DNA of 64,000 nt from Bettongia penicillata ogilbyi (Eukaryota; Chordata; Mammalia; Diprotodontia; Potoroidae), in NCBI GenBank assembly GCA_023548195.1, contig JAJHZJ010000251.1:1-64000 (forward strand), in the 5' to 3' direction. The notes beneath the pieces were generated by a model. The model saw nothing but the letters and a program-made list of their open reading frames with translations. It did no database searches and was not told the DNA's origin. Positions 35,841 through 48,984 of this stretch are shown piece after piece. Position 1 is the first letter of the stretch. The number at the start of each line of letters is the position of its first letter. The position numbers and the translations under genes are program-made.

Positions 35841-38758
35841 AAAATGAAAGTGTTTTCCCCTGGAGGTATGTAATTAAGTGCTTAACTGTAAATCACATGT
35901 GTAAAAGCACTCAGTTCTTTGAGCACCAGCATCTTTGAAAAGCCTTGCTCACTTTTCTGAGTTATTTGTGTTTTCTTCCTCTCCTGAATTACCCTGAGAA
36001 GGCTTGACTGTTCCCGGAGTTATTGATATTTTTCCCTCTCTCAAATTGCTTGGAATGGTTGGGATCATCTAATCTAATATCCTCATCTTATAGGTGAGAA
36101 AACTGAAGCCAAAGAGGACAAGTAATTGTCCAAAGTCATACAATTAGAGAGATGGAAGGCTGAGATTTGACCTGAAGTCCTATGACACCTAGGGTCAACT
36201 CTCTGCCTACTGCACCACTGGCCTCCCTAACATTGTATAGCCCTAAGAGAATGGAACTTCCTTGATCTCCTATCAAGTTTAACATTTTGATTCAATGAAA
36301 TGTGCAAAAGAAAAATTTACAGAAGTACAGGAAAAAATGAGGAAGAATTTTCACCAGATTTTAGTTTGGAAAAAGTGATAAATTAAGCCATGAGGTTGAG
36401 ACATTCAAATCATTGTTGTCAAGAGGCATAGATTGATTTCTGCTTGATGGCAAGGAAGAGTGAATTAAAACTTTTTATGCTGTGCTAAACAGTTTACCAT
36501 CAAATGGAAAAATAGATAGAATGCCACATCTCCAAGTACCAAGGTCTTAGAATGGTCAAACAAAATTAAGTGTAATTTTATAGAAAAGTGTGATTTTATA
36601 GATCCAGCAGACCTATGCTTAAGTTCTGGTTCCGTAACTTACTATTCATGTGACATTGAGTAAGTTATATAACTTCTCTAGGCCTCAGATTCCTCATCTA
36701 TAAAATTAAGAGATTGTATTGATCTTTAAGGTACTTTACCTGGCAGAGTAGAACAAAATCTCAGGGGCCCATATTTGGGATCAAGAGCTTGATGGTTCTA
36801 TCAGCTACTATCTGTGCAAATCAGTTCACTTGTGATATACCAGGCATTGAGTTAAACATCTGAGATGCAAAAAAAAGGAAGAAAGAAAGATGGAAGGAAG
36901 AAAAGAGGGAAGGAAGGAAGTTCCTACCTTTGAGAAACTTCCACTCTAGTGGGGAAGACAATATGGAAATGGTACATACAAGTTATAATCAGAGCAAATA
37001 AAAGCCAGTCTGAGAGGGAAAGGCATTAACAGTGGAATGGAGTGGAAATGGGAATGGGGAAGATAGAGACTGAGAAAGATTTCCTATAGAAAATAGGATT
37101 TGAATTTAGTCTTGAAGATAACCATGTAAATTACAAGGTAGAAGGGAGGGCAAAGTATTCTAGGAATGGAGTACAACTACTACAAAGGTGTGGAGTGAGG
37201 AAAAGATGTGAGATCCTGACCCAGTTGCTGTGAATTGCAAGATCACAGATTTACCGCTAGAAAGGACCTTACAGGGTATGGAGTACTTTGGGCTTCAGCG
37301 CCAGCAACTGAAAATGAGGGGTATAGAATGGATGACCTCCTTCTATCACTAAAGGTATGATCATATCATCCTGTGACTATTGTCATGGAATCCTCAAGCC
37401 TTAAAATGCCAGTCATGGTTTGTACAGCATGAAGAATAGATATTGTTTGGGTATAAATTCACAGAAAAGAAGAGTTTCTATGAAATATATGTATAAGAAC
37501 TTTGTGAAATGGAATGAAGGTACTTTATCCAATAAATTAATCTCTAAATCCCCATTTCAAGAAAGAAAAAAACAGAGCTGGTGTCCTAAATTGGGCAGAT
37601 TGCCTACACAGATTACATATATCTGGTCCACACTCAATCACATCTTCTTCATTTAGCCATTTGATAGCATAGCTTGAAAGCAAAGATATTGCTACCAAAA
37701 TCTGACATTGTTGCTACAGATAATGGCATAAAAGTAGCCATGGTTACCCTATCTTGCTCCACAGAAAGTAGACAGAACCTGATTCACAGCAGCCCTCATG
37801 GTCCACATTATACCCCAGATTTCATCTATAGGGATGGCAACCAGAGCCAGAACACAGCACCTATTGGTGACCATGAATTTATTACCCCGCTTCCTTTCTA
37901 AAAAGGGTCTGGGACAGCCCAGCCACATTCCAGCTACTTCTGTTGACATTTGGTGTTTTTCCCAGTAGAGAATTCTTTGAGTTCCTAAGACAGGCAGCAG
38001 AAGGGCAGAAAGTCAACTCCTGTCAGAATAAAAGAAGGCAAACATGGCAAAAACCAACAAAGGACCAAAACCACCTTTCTAGGAGGACCTCAGAAGTCAC
38101 AAGGTACAGGTGTTCCTACTAGTGTATCCTATCTTTCAACAGTTTCCCACATATATCATTCCCTCGATCCATCCAGCTTAAACATGCTTTAATAAGGATC
38201 ATCGTCAACAGGGCAGAGATGACAATGTTGGTAAGATTAAAGGAAGATGTTTGTTATTATGTTTAGTGTCCATGGTCAGTTCTTTGAGAATTGACCAGAA
38301 TAGGAGATTCATTAAAGGAAGAGACAGAATGAGATCTGATGTGACAAAAGGAACAGGCAAGATTTACACTTTAAGGGCTGGACCAGTAGGTGGAGATAGA
38401 AGGACAGAAATCTGGAAGATCCTACCTTTGCAGGGGCTAGAGAAAAAGAGCATAGTTCTTAAGATATCTATATAAAATGGGAACTTGGGCTTCTGAAAAA
38501 TGAAATCAACCGAAAATATGGAACCCTTTTAATGCAAGTTATTCTAAGTGATCCAACATTGTCGACAAGAATAATGACAAAGGGAGAAAGCAAAGAAAGG
38601 AAAAGAGGCAAGCTGATTGATGACCATTGCTCAAGGGTTCTAGGCAAGAGAGGGGGAAGTCAATGAGAAAGTATGTCAAGTTTTTCAACGGGGAAATAAA
38701 CACGATAAGTGTTAGCCTTTAAACATTTGATAATTTTATTAAAACACTTTAGTACTGG
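35841..38758. other. Intergenic: MIR debris and unresolved sequence
   Basis: MIR-like pieces at about 36060-36235 (antisense) and 36590-36740 (sense), an (AAGG)-rich tract at 36877-36925, and a piece resembling the ancient repeat at 37020-37190. The stretch 37400-38700 has short open frames on both strands but no splice context, and I recognise no family in it. Confidence 0.45.
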
Positions 38759-40032
38759 TTGAAAAGTAGAGAAATTGATTGATGGAACAGATTAGGTAAA
38801 CCACACAGAAACCAAAGCAAGATATTATTGGATAAACTCCCAAACTCTAGGCACTGAGATCAGGACTCATTAGTTCACCAAACACTGGAAAGCAGTTTGG
38901 TAGGAATTGGTATAGATCAATAGCTCACACTATAAACCAATATAAAATTCCAAATGGATGCAGAATTTAGACATAAAAAATAGCATCATAAAAACAGGAA
39001 GAAATTACCTTTTAGATCTGTGAACAAGCAAAGAAACAAAGGATAAAGAAAATCACAGAAAATAAAATGGACAGACTTCATTGTATAAACTGAGAAGTTT
39101 CTGCACAAACAAGTCTAACAGTTAAATTTAGAAGGAAATGAAACTGGGAAAATTCACTACAATAAGTTTCTCTGAATAACGATCTCATAAACAAGATGTA
39201 TGAGGAACTGATTCAAATTTATGACTTAGCCATTCCCCAACAGGTAGTCAAAGGCTTTAAATAGGCAGTTTTCAAAGAAAGAATCCAAGGAATTAACACC
39301 CATAAGAAGAGAAACCATCAGTGGAGAAATTCAAATCAATGCAATTCTGAGGTTCCATCTCACCCTCATCATGTTGGTAAAGATGGCAAAATAGGAAGAT
39401 CACAAATATTGGAGTGGCTGTCAGAAAACAGGTGTGCTTATGCCTTGTTGGTGGAGCTATGAAATTGATCCTGCTATTCTGGAAAATTTAGGACTATGCC
39501 TAACATGTTAATAAACTGTGAATATTCCTTGACTCAACAAGGCCACTACTAGGTCTAGGCCACTGCTAGGTCTACATCACAAAAAGATGAAAGAAAGATG
39601 ACAAGAACCCATGTTACAAAAATATTTATTGCGGCTATTCATGTAGTATCCCCAACTGGAAATTCATGGGCTTCCCACTTATTGGAGAATGGCTAAACAA
39701 ATTGTGGTATGTGGAAAAAAATGTCTTACTGTGTCATAAAAAATGACAAAATAGAAAGTTTCAGAAAAAATTGGCAAGATTTCTAGAAATTGATGAAGAG
39801 TGAAGTGAGCAGAACTATTTTGGTTTCATTTAAGTCTTCTTACATAAAATGACTAATATGGAAATGTTTTACATAATTCCACATATATAGCCTATATATA
39901 ACCATCTCAGGGAGGGGGGAGATGAAGGAGGACAGGATAAAATTAGGAACTTAAAACTTAAAACTTTACAAGAAAATAAATGTTAAAATATTTTAAGTGT
40001 AATTGGGGGAAAATAAAATATTATTTTAAAAT
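38759..40032 (+). mobile_element. L1 ORF2 C-terminal part and 3' UTR
   Basis: Frames resemble the ORF2 C-terminus (for example GACAGACTTCATTGTATAAA, GCCTTGTTGGTGGAGCTATG). It ends with AATATGGAAATG, AGGGAGGGGGGAGATGAAGG and AATTGGGGGAAAATAAAATA. 5' truncated and frameshifted. Confidence 0.75.
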
Positions 40033-40429
40033 AGTTTATATTGAAATGTCCCTTTTTCCCCACTTATCCCCATTACTCTTAATTTCACAGCCCAAATCTA
40101 AATGTCCTTCTATATGATTGCCCTTCAAATACTTAAAGACAACCATCATGTTGAAGACCCCCAAGCAAGAAAAAATCTCAAAAGGTCTTTAACCACATAA
40201 TCCCTGACCTTTAGGCATGTATAACTCAAATTGTCTAGAAAGATGATAGCTGAAGCTATTTTTAAAAGCTGCTAGGATTTGCATTACTGCCTCTCCGAAT
40301 TCTATGGCCTCCTCAAGAGAATACTCAAGTTATTCAAGTCTAACTAAAATCTTCCTGGTAGCAATTAATTTGCACTCACTGAGGTCATGAGGAACAGTGA
40401 CTCAGGTTTCTCTCTCTTTTTTTGTAATT

Positions 40430-42850
40430 TGTTTTAATTTTATACATAAATACAAAATGAGAAAGGGGAGGGAGATTGCCATGTACACAGAAAATCATAA
40501 AAGAGGATTCTATATAATATAATACATTTGCATTTCAAAAAAACCTATGTAATAAATACTGTTAATTGTTTTCAAAGCTGCCCAGCTTTTCTTTGCTTTC
40601 TTGTAATTTTTTTTTGTTCCCTGCTGTGAACTTTTTTCCTTTTTTCCCCTTCCCCTTCCCTCAAAGAATTCTACAATTAAGTGTGGCTATATATACATAT
40701 ACATAGATACCTATAAACATAGACATATATATACACATATCCACTCATAGATATATACATATATATATATATATGTAAGACTACTATGTTTATTTCCTCC
40801 TATTGTCCATTTCTATGGAAGTGGACAGTATCTTCCTTCATAAAATCCAAATCTTTCCATGTTTTTTCTAAATCAAATATCAAATCATTTCCTACATCAC
40901 AGCAACATTCCTTTCAGAATTCAAAAAAACATGTTCCTTTATAAGATCGTTAATTTTCTTTTTTGTAATAGAATGACTTGGTTCCTCAAAGTTGTTGTTA
41001 ATACTGCTGTTATTGTATATGATGTTCTCTTGGGTTTGCTCATTTTGTTCTCAATTATTTTGTGGAGGTTTATCCACACTTTCCTAAAATCATTGAGTTC
41101 ATCATTTCTCATGGTAGAGTAATATTGCATCATGAGCATATAGCACAATTTGTTTAGCCATTCCGTAGTTCATCAGCATCCTTGCAATTTCCAGTTCTTT
41201 GCCACCACAAAGGGAACTGCTATAAATATTTTAGAACACATAAGTTCTTTTCCATTTTTCCTAATCCTAATTTATTTGTGCAAGTCCTTTAAACTTAATG
41301 TAATCAAAATTAGCCATTTTGTATCTCACAACATTCTCTATTTCTTGTTTGTTCATAAATTATTCACCTATCCATTAGTCTGATAAGTAATGTTCCATGT
41401 TCTTCAAATTTTCTTGTGATAGCTCCCTTTACATCTAGGCTACGTCTCCATTTTGACCTTATCTTGGTGTAAGATATTGACCTGATTTCTGCCAACCTGC
41501 TTTCCAACTCTCCCAACAATTTTTCCCAAATAATGAATTCTTATCTCCCAAATTTGGGTCTTTCCACTTATTAACCACTGGGTAACTACCCATATTATTT
41601 TGCTATTGTAGACCATATGTCTACTCTATTCTACTGACATACCTTTATCTGCTACTGCTAAATCTCATTCCTTTACATTTTTTGCCCATTAGTTGCTTTG
41701 ATATTCTTGATCTTTGTTATTATTTTTTCTAACCCCATAGAATAATTTTTGGTAATTTAATTGGGATGGCATTGAGTATATATGCTGATTTTTAGTAAAA
41801 TTGTCACTTTTTTGTATTGGCCCTGATTACTCATGAACAATTAACATTTCTCCATTTAATTAAATCTAATGCTATTTGTGTACAAAGCTTTTTATGATTT
41901 TGCTCATATAGGTCCTGGGATTGTTTTGATAGGCATATTCTCAGGTATTTTATATTATCTAGAGCAGGAGTGGGGGACCTGTGACCTTGAGATCCCATGT
42001 GGCCTTCTAAGAAGATCTTGGGTGTGGCCTTTTGACTGAGTCCATATTGGATTCAGTTAAAGGGTTACACTTAAGGACCTAGAAGATCAGATGTGACCTC
42101 AAGACTACAGGTTCCCCACCCCGATCTAGAGTTATTTTAAATAACTCTAAGATCCTATTTGTAATATATAGGAATGCTGATGATTTATATTGGTTTATTC
42201 TATATTCTGTTATGTTGCTGAAAATATTGTTTCAAGTAATTTTTTAGATGAGTCTTTAAAATTTTCCAAGTGCATCATCATATCATCTGCAAAAGAGATA
42301 GTTTTATTACCTCATTCTTTATTCTGCTTCTGTTCATTTTTCTTCTCTTATTGCTATTGTTAGAATTTCCAATACAATATTGAATAACATTGGATGACAA
42401 TGGGCAATCTTGGTTTATACATGGTCTTGCTGTGAAAGCTTCTAGCTTAATCCCATTACAAATAATGCTTGCTAATGGTTTTACGTAAATGTTTCTTATC
42501 TATTTAAGGAAAAGTCCATTTATGAGTGTTGTAATTTTTTTCTCCATCTACTGATGTTACCACATGAATTGTGTTACTTTTATTATTGATTAATCAATTC
42601 TGTAAATAGTTTTCCTAAGGTTAATCCATCCCTACCTTCCTGGTATGAATTCCTCTTGGTCATAATGTATAATCTTTGTGATATAGTGTTGTAATCTTTT
42701 AGCAAATGTTTAATTTAGGATTTTTGCATCCATATTCATTAATGAAATTGGTCTATAATTTTCTTTCTCTGTTTTTCCTTTTCCTGGTTTAGGTATCAGA
42801 ATCATATTTGTTTCAAAAAAGGAGTTTTGTAGGACCCCTTCTTTGCCTAT
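40430..42850 (-). mobile_element. Antisense L1, 3' UTR through the RT region
   Basis: The minus strand carries a diverged ORF2. The + strand shows the reverse of the RT region (GATGAGTCTTTAAAATTTTCC, CATCATATCATCTGCAAAAG, ACAATATTGAATAACATTGG), the antisense of the ADDM box area. The 3' end is at about 40430. A MITE sits inside it at 41965-42123. TA-rich simple sequence lies at 40690-40775. Confidence 0.75.
41965..42123. mobile_element. hAT-like MITE, copy C, with perfect 8-bp target duplication
   Basis: Left terminus CAGGAGTGGGGGACCTGTGA; right terminus, reverse-complemented, CGGGGTGGGGAACCTGTAGT. Flanked on both sides by ATCTAGAG (41957-41964 and 42124-42131), an exact 8-bp duplication as made by hAT transposases. 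159 bp, no coding capacity. It is inserted in the antisense L1 and so is younger than it. Confidence 0.9.
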
Positions 42851-44480
42851 TATTCCAACCTCCAGTTTTTGCAGTTCCCATGGAGCTCTGTATATACCAG
42901 CTTTACTCCATCTGAAAATGAAAATCTCAATCTTTCCATTTCATTATAGATTTAGGTGTCTTTGCAAGGTGCTTTAGCCCAAACAAAATCCATCACCTTC
43001 TGCTGGGGACCCTTTCCAACCAGGGTAGGCCGTCCTTGGATGACAGATACCGTTGTCCATCCCTGGCTCTCGCATTTGGTAGAACTAGCCAGAACTTTCC
43101 TTCAGCTGGTAGAGCCTTCCAGAACCAGCAGTCACCTTTATGTTGGTATGAGACATGGAGGGAGAGTTTTATTGGTAATCAGTAAAATCTTGTAGATTTT
43201 TTCATTAATCTTGTTTTGACAGATGATTGAGCTATGGAATATAAGCATAAGAGGGCTTTCCTGATCATTGAAACTGGCCCTATAGATCAATTATTCAATC
43301 AATAAGTATTTATTAGGTTTTTTCTATGTGTCTGGCATTGTGCTATATAAATAAATAATATAAATAAAAAACTTTTGCTGGTCTTTGGGGGAAGAAACAT
43401 CCTCTAAATATCCATCTGCTTTCCCTTCCTATTTTTGAAACAGCAAACAATGCTCAGAGACCTAGAAAGAACTCATACTTCTCCCCACTTTTACCCCACA
43501 AAATTTAGCAACTCCCACATCATTGAGTGGAAGTGAAAACTTTCCCCTGGAAGTAGTATCATCCATTTGAGTAATCCTCTCCTGTTGCCATCAAGTCCTT
43601 CAATACCTACTTTTTTCAGGACAAGTCATTTAACTTCTAGAAGCCTTAGGTCCCTCATCTGTAAAGTAAATGAGTTGATAGATGGCCTCTAAACGTTTTT
43701 TCCACTTAGAAATATGAGATTCTGTGGTTCCCTAGTCACAAAGTTAGTAAGTATAGAAGGTAGAATTAAAATCCAAGTTTCCCCTGCCATCCAGTCCAAC
43801 ACTGTCCACATTCCACACTGCCTCAGGAGTACCAATGTCCCCTCCACCTCTGCTGTCTATGGTTCTGTGTGGGAGGCTGGATAGAACTTCTTAGAAGATT
43901 TCCTACTCCAAGATTCTGGGATTTGTTTCCAGGATTTTCCAGGGAGATGTCACAGTGTCCCAAGGACTTGGATTTTTCTCTGATGCAAGACTTCCACAAT
44001 TCCTTTCCGAGAGAAGGTGCTATATCACTCAGAACCTGAGGAACTGCCCTCCGTTGGAAAGCTGATTACATTAACTTTTTGAACATGGCAGGAATGAAAA
44101 TGGATTGCTTTTATTTCCCATTTGGCACCTGTGGTTAAGCAAGTTATTAAAATATACTGTGGAAATAAATATAATCCTTAGTGACTGCTGTCTCCAGAGC
44201 AGTTTCATTTTTAGCTCACCTGTTTTCCACTTCCATTTTACTCCTCCCAACCCCCAAGCCATGAGCCACAAACACCCAATTTAACCTGTTCCTAATGTCC
44301 TGGTCAAGTAAGGGGGCAGAAAGTGGCACCTCATTAACAGATGACAGCAAGGAGACCCAAATAATACTAGAATCACAGGGCAGAAAGGTCCTTTAAAAGT
44401 CAACTGATCCAATCGCCTCCCCCCCATTTTAGAGATGAACAAATCGAGGCAGCTTGAATACCCATAAATTCACAGGAAAC
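42851..44480. other. Intergenic, decayed repeats
   Basis: Holds an L2-like piece at 43275-43390 and MIR-like debris at about 43600-43800. The 42860-43180 segment is unassigned. No gene signal. Confidence 0.5.
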
Positions 44481-44489
44481 AAAAACTGA

Positions 44490-45125
44490 AGACATGAGGA
44501 GTCAGTAGTAAAAGTCATGGCCTCAAGTGTCTATACACAATAACAAAGAATAAAAATCTTAAGGTAGAGGTGCAAAATTGAACTTGTAGATATCACTGGG
44601 GCTAGATATGAAGAAAGTCATGCCTGAACTATGGCTCTAGATCTGCACACTGCATTCAGAATAAACAGGGAAAGTGAAATAGGTTGTAGTGTATGTTAAG
44701 CAGGTACACTCATGTAATGAAATCCAATTACCATAAGAGGGAAACATGATAGATAATATCAGGATGAAAGCCAAAGGACAGAAAAAATGAAAATGATTTT
44801 TGTCATTGGAGTAGAATATAGATCACAGGGATGAAAAGGCAAAAAATGTTGTTTATGAAATAAATCACAAGTCAGACATAGAGGCATAAGAGTAGTTAGG
44901 GGCTTCAATTATCCAGATGTCTGCTTTGAGCTTGCTCTCTACCAGATCAGTTAATAACTTTTTTTACTTGCCTTAGTGGTAACATAACCAGTTAAAGGTA
45001 GAGGAGACAACAAGGAGAAATTATGTTTTGGATCTTATTCTCACTAACATGGAGCAATCGGTTACCAGGGGGTGAAAATGATGGGAACAGGAGGGAAGAA
45101 ATAATTTCCTTCTAGAGTTTATGAT
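44490..45125 (+). repeat. CR1/L3-like LINE fragment, endonuclease side
   Basis: Frames give 'NYPDVCFELALYQIS'-like and 'RRNYVLDLILTNMEQ' (about 45015-45060), typical of CR1/L3 endonuclease domains. Broken. Confidence 0.6.
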
Positions 45126-45129
45126 AAAG

Positions 45130-45480
45130 AAAAGAAATCAATCAAATAGGATTTATTAAGCCTATACTAAGTGCTGAGCACTGTCCTAGGCATTAGGGAT
45201 GTGAGTACGAAGGAGATAATAAACAAGCACATATAAAATATATATAGCATGAATATAAAGTTAATAGATGTAAGTACATGCAGAAGCCATTAAATATGCT
45301 TGGGAGGAAGGGCACTAGCAGGTAGGGGTTCATGAAAGGCTTCATTTAGATAAAGATGGTACCTGGACTGTATCTTAAAGGATTCTGTGAGATGGAGTTG
45401 AGGGGGGAGGGCTTTCCAAGGAGGCAGGATGGCCAAGGCAAAGGCATGGGCTTAGTTCTCATTTTATTTCTCTATTTTTC
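45130..45480 (+). repeat. L2-like repeat
   Basis: ATCAATCAAATAGGATTTATTAAG start, then an AGGGCACTAGCAGGTAGGGG / GGCTTTCCAAGGAGGCAGG body. Confidence 0.5.
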
Positions 45481-45544
45481 TTTGCAAAGGAGATTGGAGA
45501 TTTATATTGGAGATTACAGAACAAAAATGACTATGGAGAACTGA

Positions 45545-46190
45545 TACCCAAGATAATGTGTTGTTCATCCTCCATTTTCAAAAAATACCAATGATATCAT
45601 GGGGTGATATTTCAACTTACCCATGAATTGTATTTAAGTGAGGCAGAGTTGCCCAGAGTTATGAGCCTGACTCTCTTCCAGAGTCATCCAAGTAAGTGAC
45701 AAGACAAAAGTCAGGACAACTGGCTATGGCCCATGATGCAGTGAGTGGATGATTATGGTGTCTTTATTGTCTGACCAAGCTCTAGGTAGGGCTTACTTCT
45801 GGCACCTTCATGGCCATTGAATCAAACTGTCCTCATCTACACATTCTACTAGGGGAAGTCTTCATATGCTTGGGGCAGAAATTCTCTTTACTACCTGACC
45901 GACAAGGTTTAGCTTATCTGCCAAGATTGTTTTACCAGGGTATGGCTATTGTGCATGCTATAGCTTCTTGGAGCCACAGAGGAGGATTGGTTGAAAGTTG
46001 GAAACCAAAGGTGGGTAAGCAGCCCTGAGAAGGTCTCAGAAAGCCCTCACATCAGAGGCACTAGTCCTCCAAGAATATCCAAGATAAGTAAGAAGATGAT
46101 AAGAGAGCACCTAGCTGGCCTTACTAAATTCAAGTCACTTGGTCACATCTTCAGATCCAAGTGTAATAACAGGGATATTTGAAATTTCAT
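45545..46190 (-). repeat. Antisense long-form SINE and neighbouring repeat
   Basis: 45560-45720 is the reverse of the extended body seen at 29700-29825 (CCTCCATTTTCAAAAAATACC ... CCAGAGTCATCCAAGTAAGTG). The rest to about 46190 is an unidentified old repeat. Confidence 0.5.
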
Positions 46191-46199
46191 GAAGAAACT

Positions 46200-46535
46200 T
46201 AAACTTGGAGAAGGGACAATATTCTAATTTTTTTGCATGAGTACAAAGTCTGGAAACTATAGGTCAGTGAGTTTGACTCTCATGCCTGGAAAAATTCTAG
46301 AATGGATCATTAAAGGATTATAATAAATATCTAGAAAGGGAAGAGGTGATTATAAATAGCCAAGGACTTATGCCAGACTAATATAATTTCTTTATTTTTT
46401 TGACAGGATTATTAAACCACTAGATAAGAGAGTGCTATGGATATGGCTTAACTTGATTTCAGCAAAGCTTTTAATAAAGTATTTCATATTATTGTGGAGA
46501 AGATAGAAATATATGGATTAGACAATATAATCGTA
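46200..46535 (+). repeat. CR1/L3-like LINE fragment, RT side
   Basis: Frame 'LISAKLLIKYFI'-like with GATTTCAGCAAAGCTTTTAA at about 46455-46475, the DFSKAFD block of CR1/L3 reverse transcriptase. Stops are present. Confidence 0.65.
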
Positions 46536-46902
46536 TGAACAGCTACCAACTAAGTGTTACCAACAGACAGGTTGGGATAGGAGCTTCGGGAGTGGTAACA
46601 ACCCCACAAACCACCATTTTTGCTTTCAGACCAGCCATCATTTGAGAAAGCAATTCCTATGGAAAAGGGGCAAACCATCCCCACCAATTGCCACTCAGAG
46701 GGTAAACATGCCAGTCTAGTTGAAGCAGTGAGGGAGACAGAGCTCTAAAGGAGAGGCAGAAAGCAGCATATGCCAGACTACCACCACTTTGACCACCATC
46801 TCCCATCAAACTTTGTTAGGTATGGCCAGGACTCAGAACCCAAGAGCCTTGGAACAGCAATACTTTCAGTCCAGTGTCCTCAGACATCCTCCCAAAGCCC
46901 TG

Positions 46903-47375
46903 TAATACCAATGTGATAACTATAGTAGCTGCTATGAATATGCATACATATTCCCAGGGTTTGTTCATAAAATATAATAAACTCTCCTCCCTCAAGACAA
47001 AACCAAAATATTTATTTGAAACATGGCTATTAGGATACCAGAAGACAAGATTTAGAAATGTACTCATGACCAATTCAGGGAGCACCAACATTGCAAGCAA
47101 GTTCCCCTAGGTAAGTTCTGCTTATTTCTCTCTCCACTTATTTCTCTCTCTATCTGCTTCTCTCCCTGCCCACACCTTTCCCTCCAAGCAATACAACATA
47201 TACCATTTTCAACCAAAGACTGGATACTTGATTGGCGTCGAGAAGCTTGGAAATCAGCACTTAACTGGGAAGGTGTGGGAATCCCTGTGGCCTAGAGTCT
47301 AATTGACTTTGCACTAAGGTTCCATGTGAGGCCTATTAATGGGCAGGAAAGATCTCATATCCCATTAACTTTACA
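46903..47375 (-). repeat. LTR-like element, copy 1 (minus strand)
   Basis: Its reverse complement aligns with 54047-54518: both begin TGTAA(A/C)GTTAATRGGATATG and share GTCAATTAGACTCT, TTGTATTGCTTGGAGGG, a 'TATCCTAATAG' stretch and GGAGGAGAGTTT. It has an AATAAA on the minus strand near 47010. The TGTAA start and the poly(A) signal suggest a solo LTR of an old endogenous retroelement; no internal region is attached. Confidence 0.6.
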
Positions 47376-48984
47376 AGGCATAAATCTATTCTCCATGTAT
47401 GCCAGACCTACCTGCTTTCCTTTGAAGGGCAAGTTCTAGGGTAAGACATATGTATATACAATAGCCATGAGTTAATTATTCCTCCCCAAAGAGCTGACCC
47501 ACTTACCAGGACCCCACACACACATTTAGAGTGTTTGGCTTTAGCAAGGAAGATAGAGGGCATGGATGATAGCGTAGCCATCCCATAGGTATTGGAACAG
47601 GTTGCACATTGAACAGATCTAGCACTACATAGAAATATTTGTTGAGACTCTGAATGGAAATATAATTGTTTCAGCATTCACCAGTGAATGGACTATTAAG
47701 AAGCATCTCTAAAATACTGGAAATATCGAAGCCTATGAGAATATAGGAAGGGTACTGGCTCAATGAAGCCTGGAGACAGAATTCAAGGTGATGATCTTCC
47801 ACCCCACCCCCTTGGGATTCATCCTCAAAATAGAGAAAATTACTAAAGAATAATTTGAAAGAAGCATGGGTGATAAAGAATCTATGAATAAAAGAGAAAT
47901 TTCATTTCTTTTGGAATTTTAATGAAAAATGAGCTAATGACCCTTATTGAGAGACAGAAACTTGAAAAATGATCATCCTGGCATTTTATAATATAACAAA
48001 TATCACACTGGAAAAACAAAAGTCTGGGTCACCTTGGAGAGGTAATAATCCCAATGACCCTGCCCCGATTATACCTTCTCTGGAATTTTGAATTCTCTTC
48101 TAGGAGTAACATTTTAAGATGGATGTTGTCAAGCTTAAGCATGTACGTGTATGGTGACCAAAATGGAGAGGGAGCTAGAGGCCATACCAAAAATATAATT
48201 GAAGGAACTGGAAATATTTAGCTTGGAAAAAAGACTTAGAGACTACATGACAACAATCTTCAATGGTCTTGCAAAGGAAGAATTATTCTTACTCTGTCCA
48301 GAGGGAAGAAATAGGAGCAGTGAATAGAAGTTGGAAACAGCATGAGTTACATAAAAGAAGATACTTGGAGTCAGAGGAGCTGAGTTTAACAATCACTTAT
48401 GCCACTTATTACTTGGGTAAATAGTCTCTGGTCCTCAGTTTCCTTATCTATACAAAGAAGAGTAGCATTAAATTATCTCTAAAGCTATTTTTAGTTCTAA
48501 ATTTATGACCTAATAAAATGAAAAAAAAAACCCACAACTACACCAACAACCTAGAGTTAGGTTCAGAATCACAGAACTTCAGAGGTAGAAGGCAGTTCAA
48601 AAGCTGTCTAGTTTAACCCTAACCTGGCAAAGAATTAAAATTTAATGGGGATAAATACGAAGTTTTTCACTTGATTTTATGGAACCACCTAAGAAGTGCA
48701 ACATGGAATATGTATGTGTTGGGAAAAAACTTGGAGTTTTAGTGGACTGTGAGCTCAACTTGAGTCCTTAGTATGAAAACAGACAAAGCAAACGAATGCA
48801 ATCTTAAGTTGCATCAAAAAGCAGCATGGTTCCCAGAACTGTGGGGTAAAAAATCCCTGATCATGCCACATCAGGAGTATTAGAATCAGTTCTAGGACCA
48901 ATATTTAAAGATGGATATTGTCAAGCCTAAGTATGTCCAGAAAAGGTGATGAAGAGGCACATACAAATGAAATGACCAAACAGC
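47376..48984. other. Intergenic with CR1/L3-like 3' pieces
   Basis: 48180-48330 reads AGGAACTGGAAATATTTAGC ... CTTACTCTGTCCAGAGGGAAG, the CR1/L3 3' end signature. A MIR is at about 48340-48510, and a further LINE-like piece follows at 48600-48950. No gene signal. Confidence 0.5.
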
